Shown piece by piece: positions 7,274-7,475 of a stretch of DNA of 7,475 nucleotides. The DNA lies in NCBI GenBank assembly GCA_014730285.1, contig WJIM01000415.1, positions 1 to 7,475 of the forward strand. The letters are read 5' to 3'. The position numbers and the translations under genes were made by a program. Each line of letters begins with the position of its first letter. Positions within the stretch are counted from its first letter, which is position 1. This DNA comes from Candidatus Zixiibacteriota bacterium (GTDB taxonomy: Bacteria; Zixibacteria; MSB-5A5; JAABVY01). Below the pieces are notes generated by a model. That model searched no databases. It was not told the origin of the DNA and was given only the letters and a program-made list of their open reading frames with translations.

Positions 7274-7324
7274 CTAACAATCACACGGCTCAGCGCCGCC
7301 GATGAAGACATAATTTATAATCCA
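7274..7324 (-). repeat. 51-bp exact direct repeat, copy 2 (gene tail with stop codon)
   Basis: Identical to 5968-6018, encoding the same last 16 residues and TAG stop for the upstream tandem gene. The two copies lie 1306 bp apart in the same orientation. Beyond the exact block the two genes remain similar through the second calcium loop (ISDAVW region) but with many synonymous and some non-synonymous changes. Confidence 0.95.
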
Positions 7325-7475
7325 AACCGCATCACTGATATTAACAGTATTATCACAGTTGGTGTCTCCCGCAAGATATGGTTGGGGCGACTCCCCTCCT
7401 GTAAAAACATAATTTATTATGTGCACTGCATCGCTAACGTTAACTTTTTCATCAGAATTGGCATCCCCGCACAAA
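7274..7475 (-). CDS. C-terminal end of a second dockerin-repeat protein (partial)
   Basis: Only the last 66 full codons are in the window; the frame is open at the right edge, so the true start is outside. The visible part begins LCGDANSDEKVNVSD, and the TTG at the edge encodes leucine within the protein, as the parallel LCGDANSD in the neighbouring gene shows. It is a complete dockerin-like pair with a 33-residue period: loops DANSDEKVNVSD and DTNCDNTVNISD, ending GGAEPCDC. The glycine usually at loop position 6 is Glu in the first loop and Asn in the second, so it is more degenerate than its neighbour. The spacing and orientation (stop at 7274, next start at 7257) indicate an operon of related exported proteins reading leftward. 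What precedes the module cannot be seen. Confidence 0.85.
   Translation of the reverse strand, partial: LCGDANSDEKVNVSDAVHIINYVFTGGESPQPYLAGDTNCDNTVNISDAVWIINYVFIGGAEPCDC

Noticed and set aside
7258..7311. Eighteen-residue N-terminal extension of the dockerin protein
   Set aside because: It would overlap the end of the upstream gene, places polar residues before the signal peptide, and a strong SD sits 5 nt before ATG 7257.
5968..7324. The 51-bp repeats as CRISPR, att sites or insertion-sequence ends
   Set aside because: There are only two copies, 1306 bp apart, both inside reading frames and ending at stop codons, with no integrase or transposase and no spacers.

Overview
The window looks like chromosomal DNA from a Gram-negative, diderm, probably uncultured bacterium. 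It encodes a periplasmic alpha-2-macroglobulin, a DsbD/ScsB-type membrane reductase, a lipoprotein redoxin, and two exported proteins ending in dockerin-like calcium-binding repeats. The repeat wording (CGDANSDGNVNVSDAV...INYVFIGG) is a style I associate from memory with the FCB superphylum, especially candidate phylum Zixibacteria. That assignment is an inference and was not tested. No mobile element, tRNA, rRNA or CRISPR array is visible.

Layout. Positions 1-2650 (minus strand) hold the first 883 codons of a bacterial alpha-2-macroglobulin whose C-terminal part lies outside the window; this frame is open with no stop from position 2650 to the left edge. Positions 2651-3025 are an AT-rich divergent intergenic region with candidate promoters on both strands. 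Positions 3026-5164 (plus) encode a complete DsbD/ScsB-like thiol reductase. A 51-bp gap with a strong ribosome binding site separates it from a redoxin lipoprotein at 5216-5905 (plus). A hairpin with T-rich flanks on both sides (about 5912-5953) separates this operon from a convergent minus-strand pair: a 429-residue secreted protein with C-terminal dockerin-like repeats (5968-7257), and the last 66 codons of an upstream protein with nearly the same tail (7274-7475, cut by the window edge).

How the genes may work together. The plus-strand pair reads as an envelope electron-transfer module: the membrane protein would carry reducing equivalents from cytoplasmic thioredoxin to the periplasm, and the lipoprotein redoxin is the obvious candidate partner. 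The two minus-strand proteins are exported and carry several cysteines around their dockerin repeats. They share a 51-bp stretch identical at the nucleotide level that includes the stop codon, which suggests recent duplication or gene conversion of the tail. I see no convincing new defence or mobile system. The most interesting points are the shared dockerin/cysteine tail and the tightly paired DsbD-redoxin module, in which the redoxin has lost the usual second cysteine of its CxxC.
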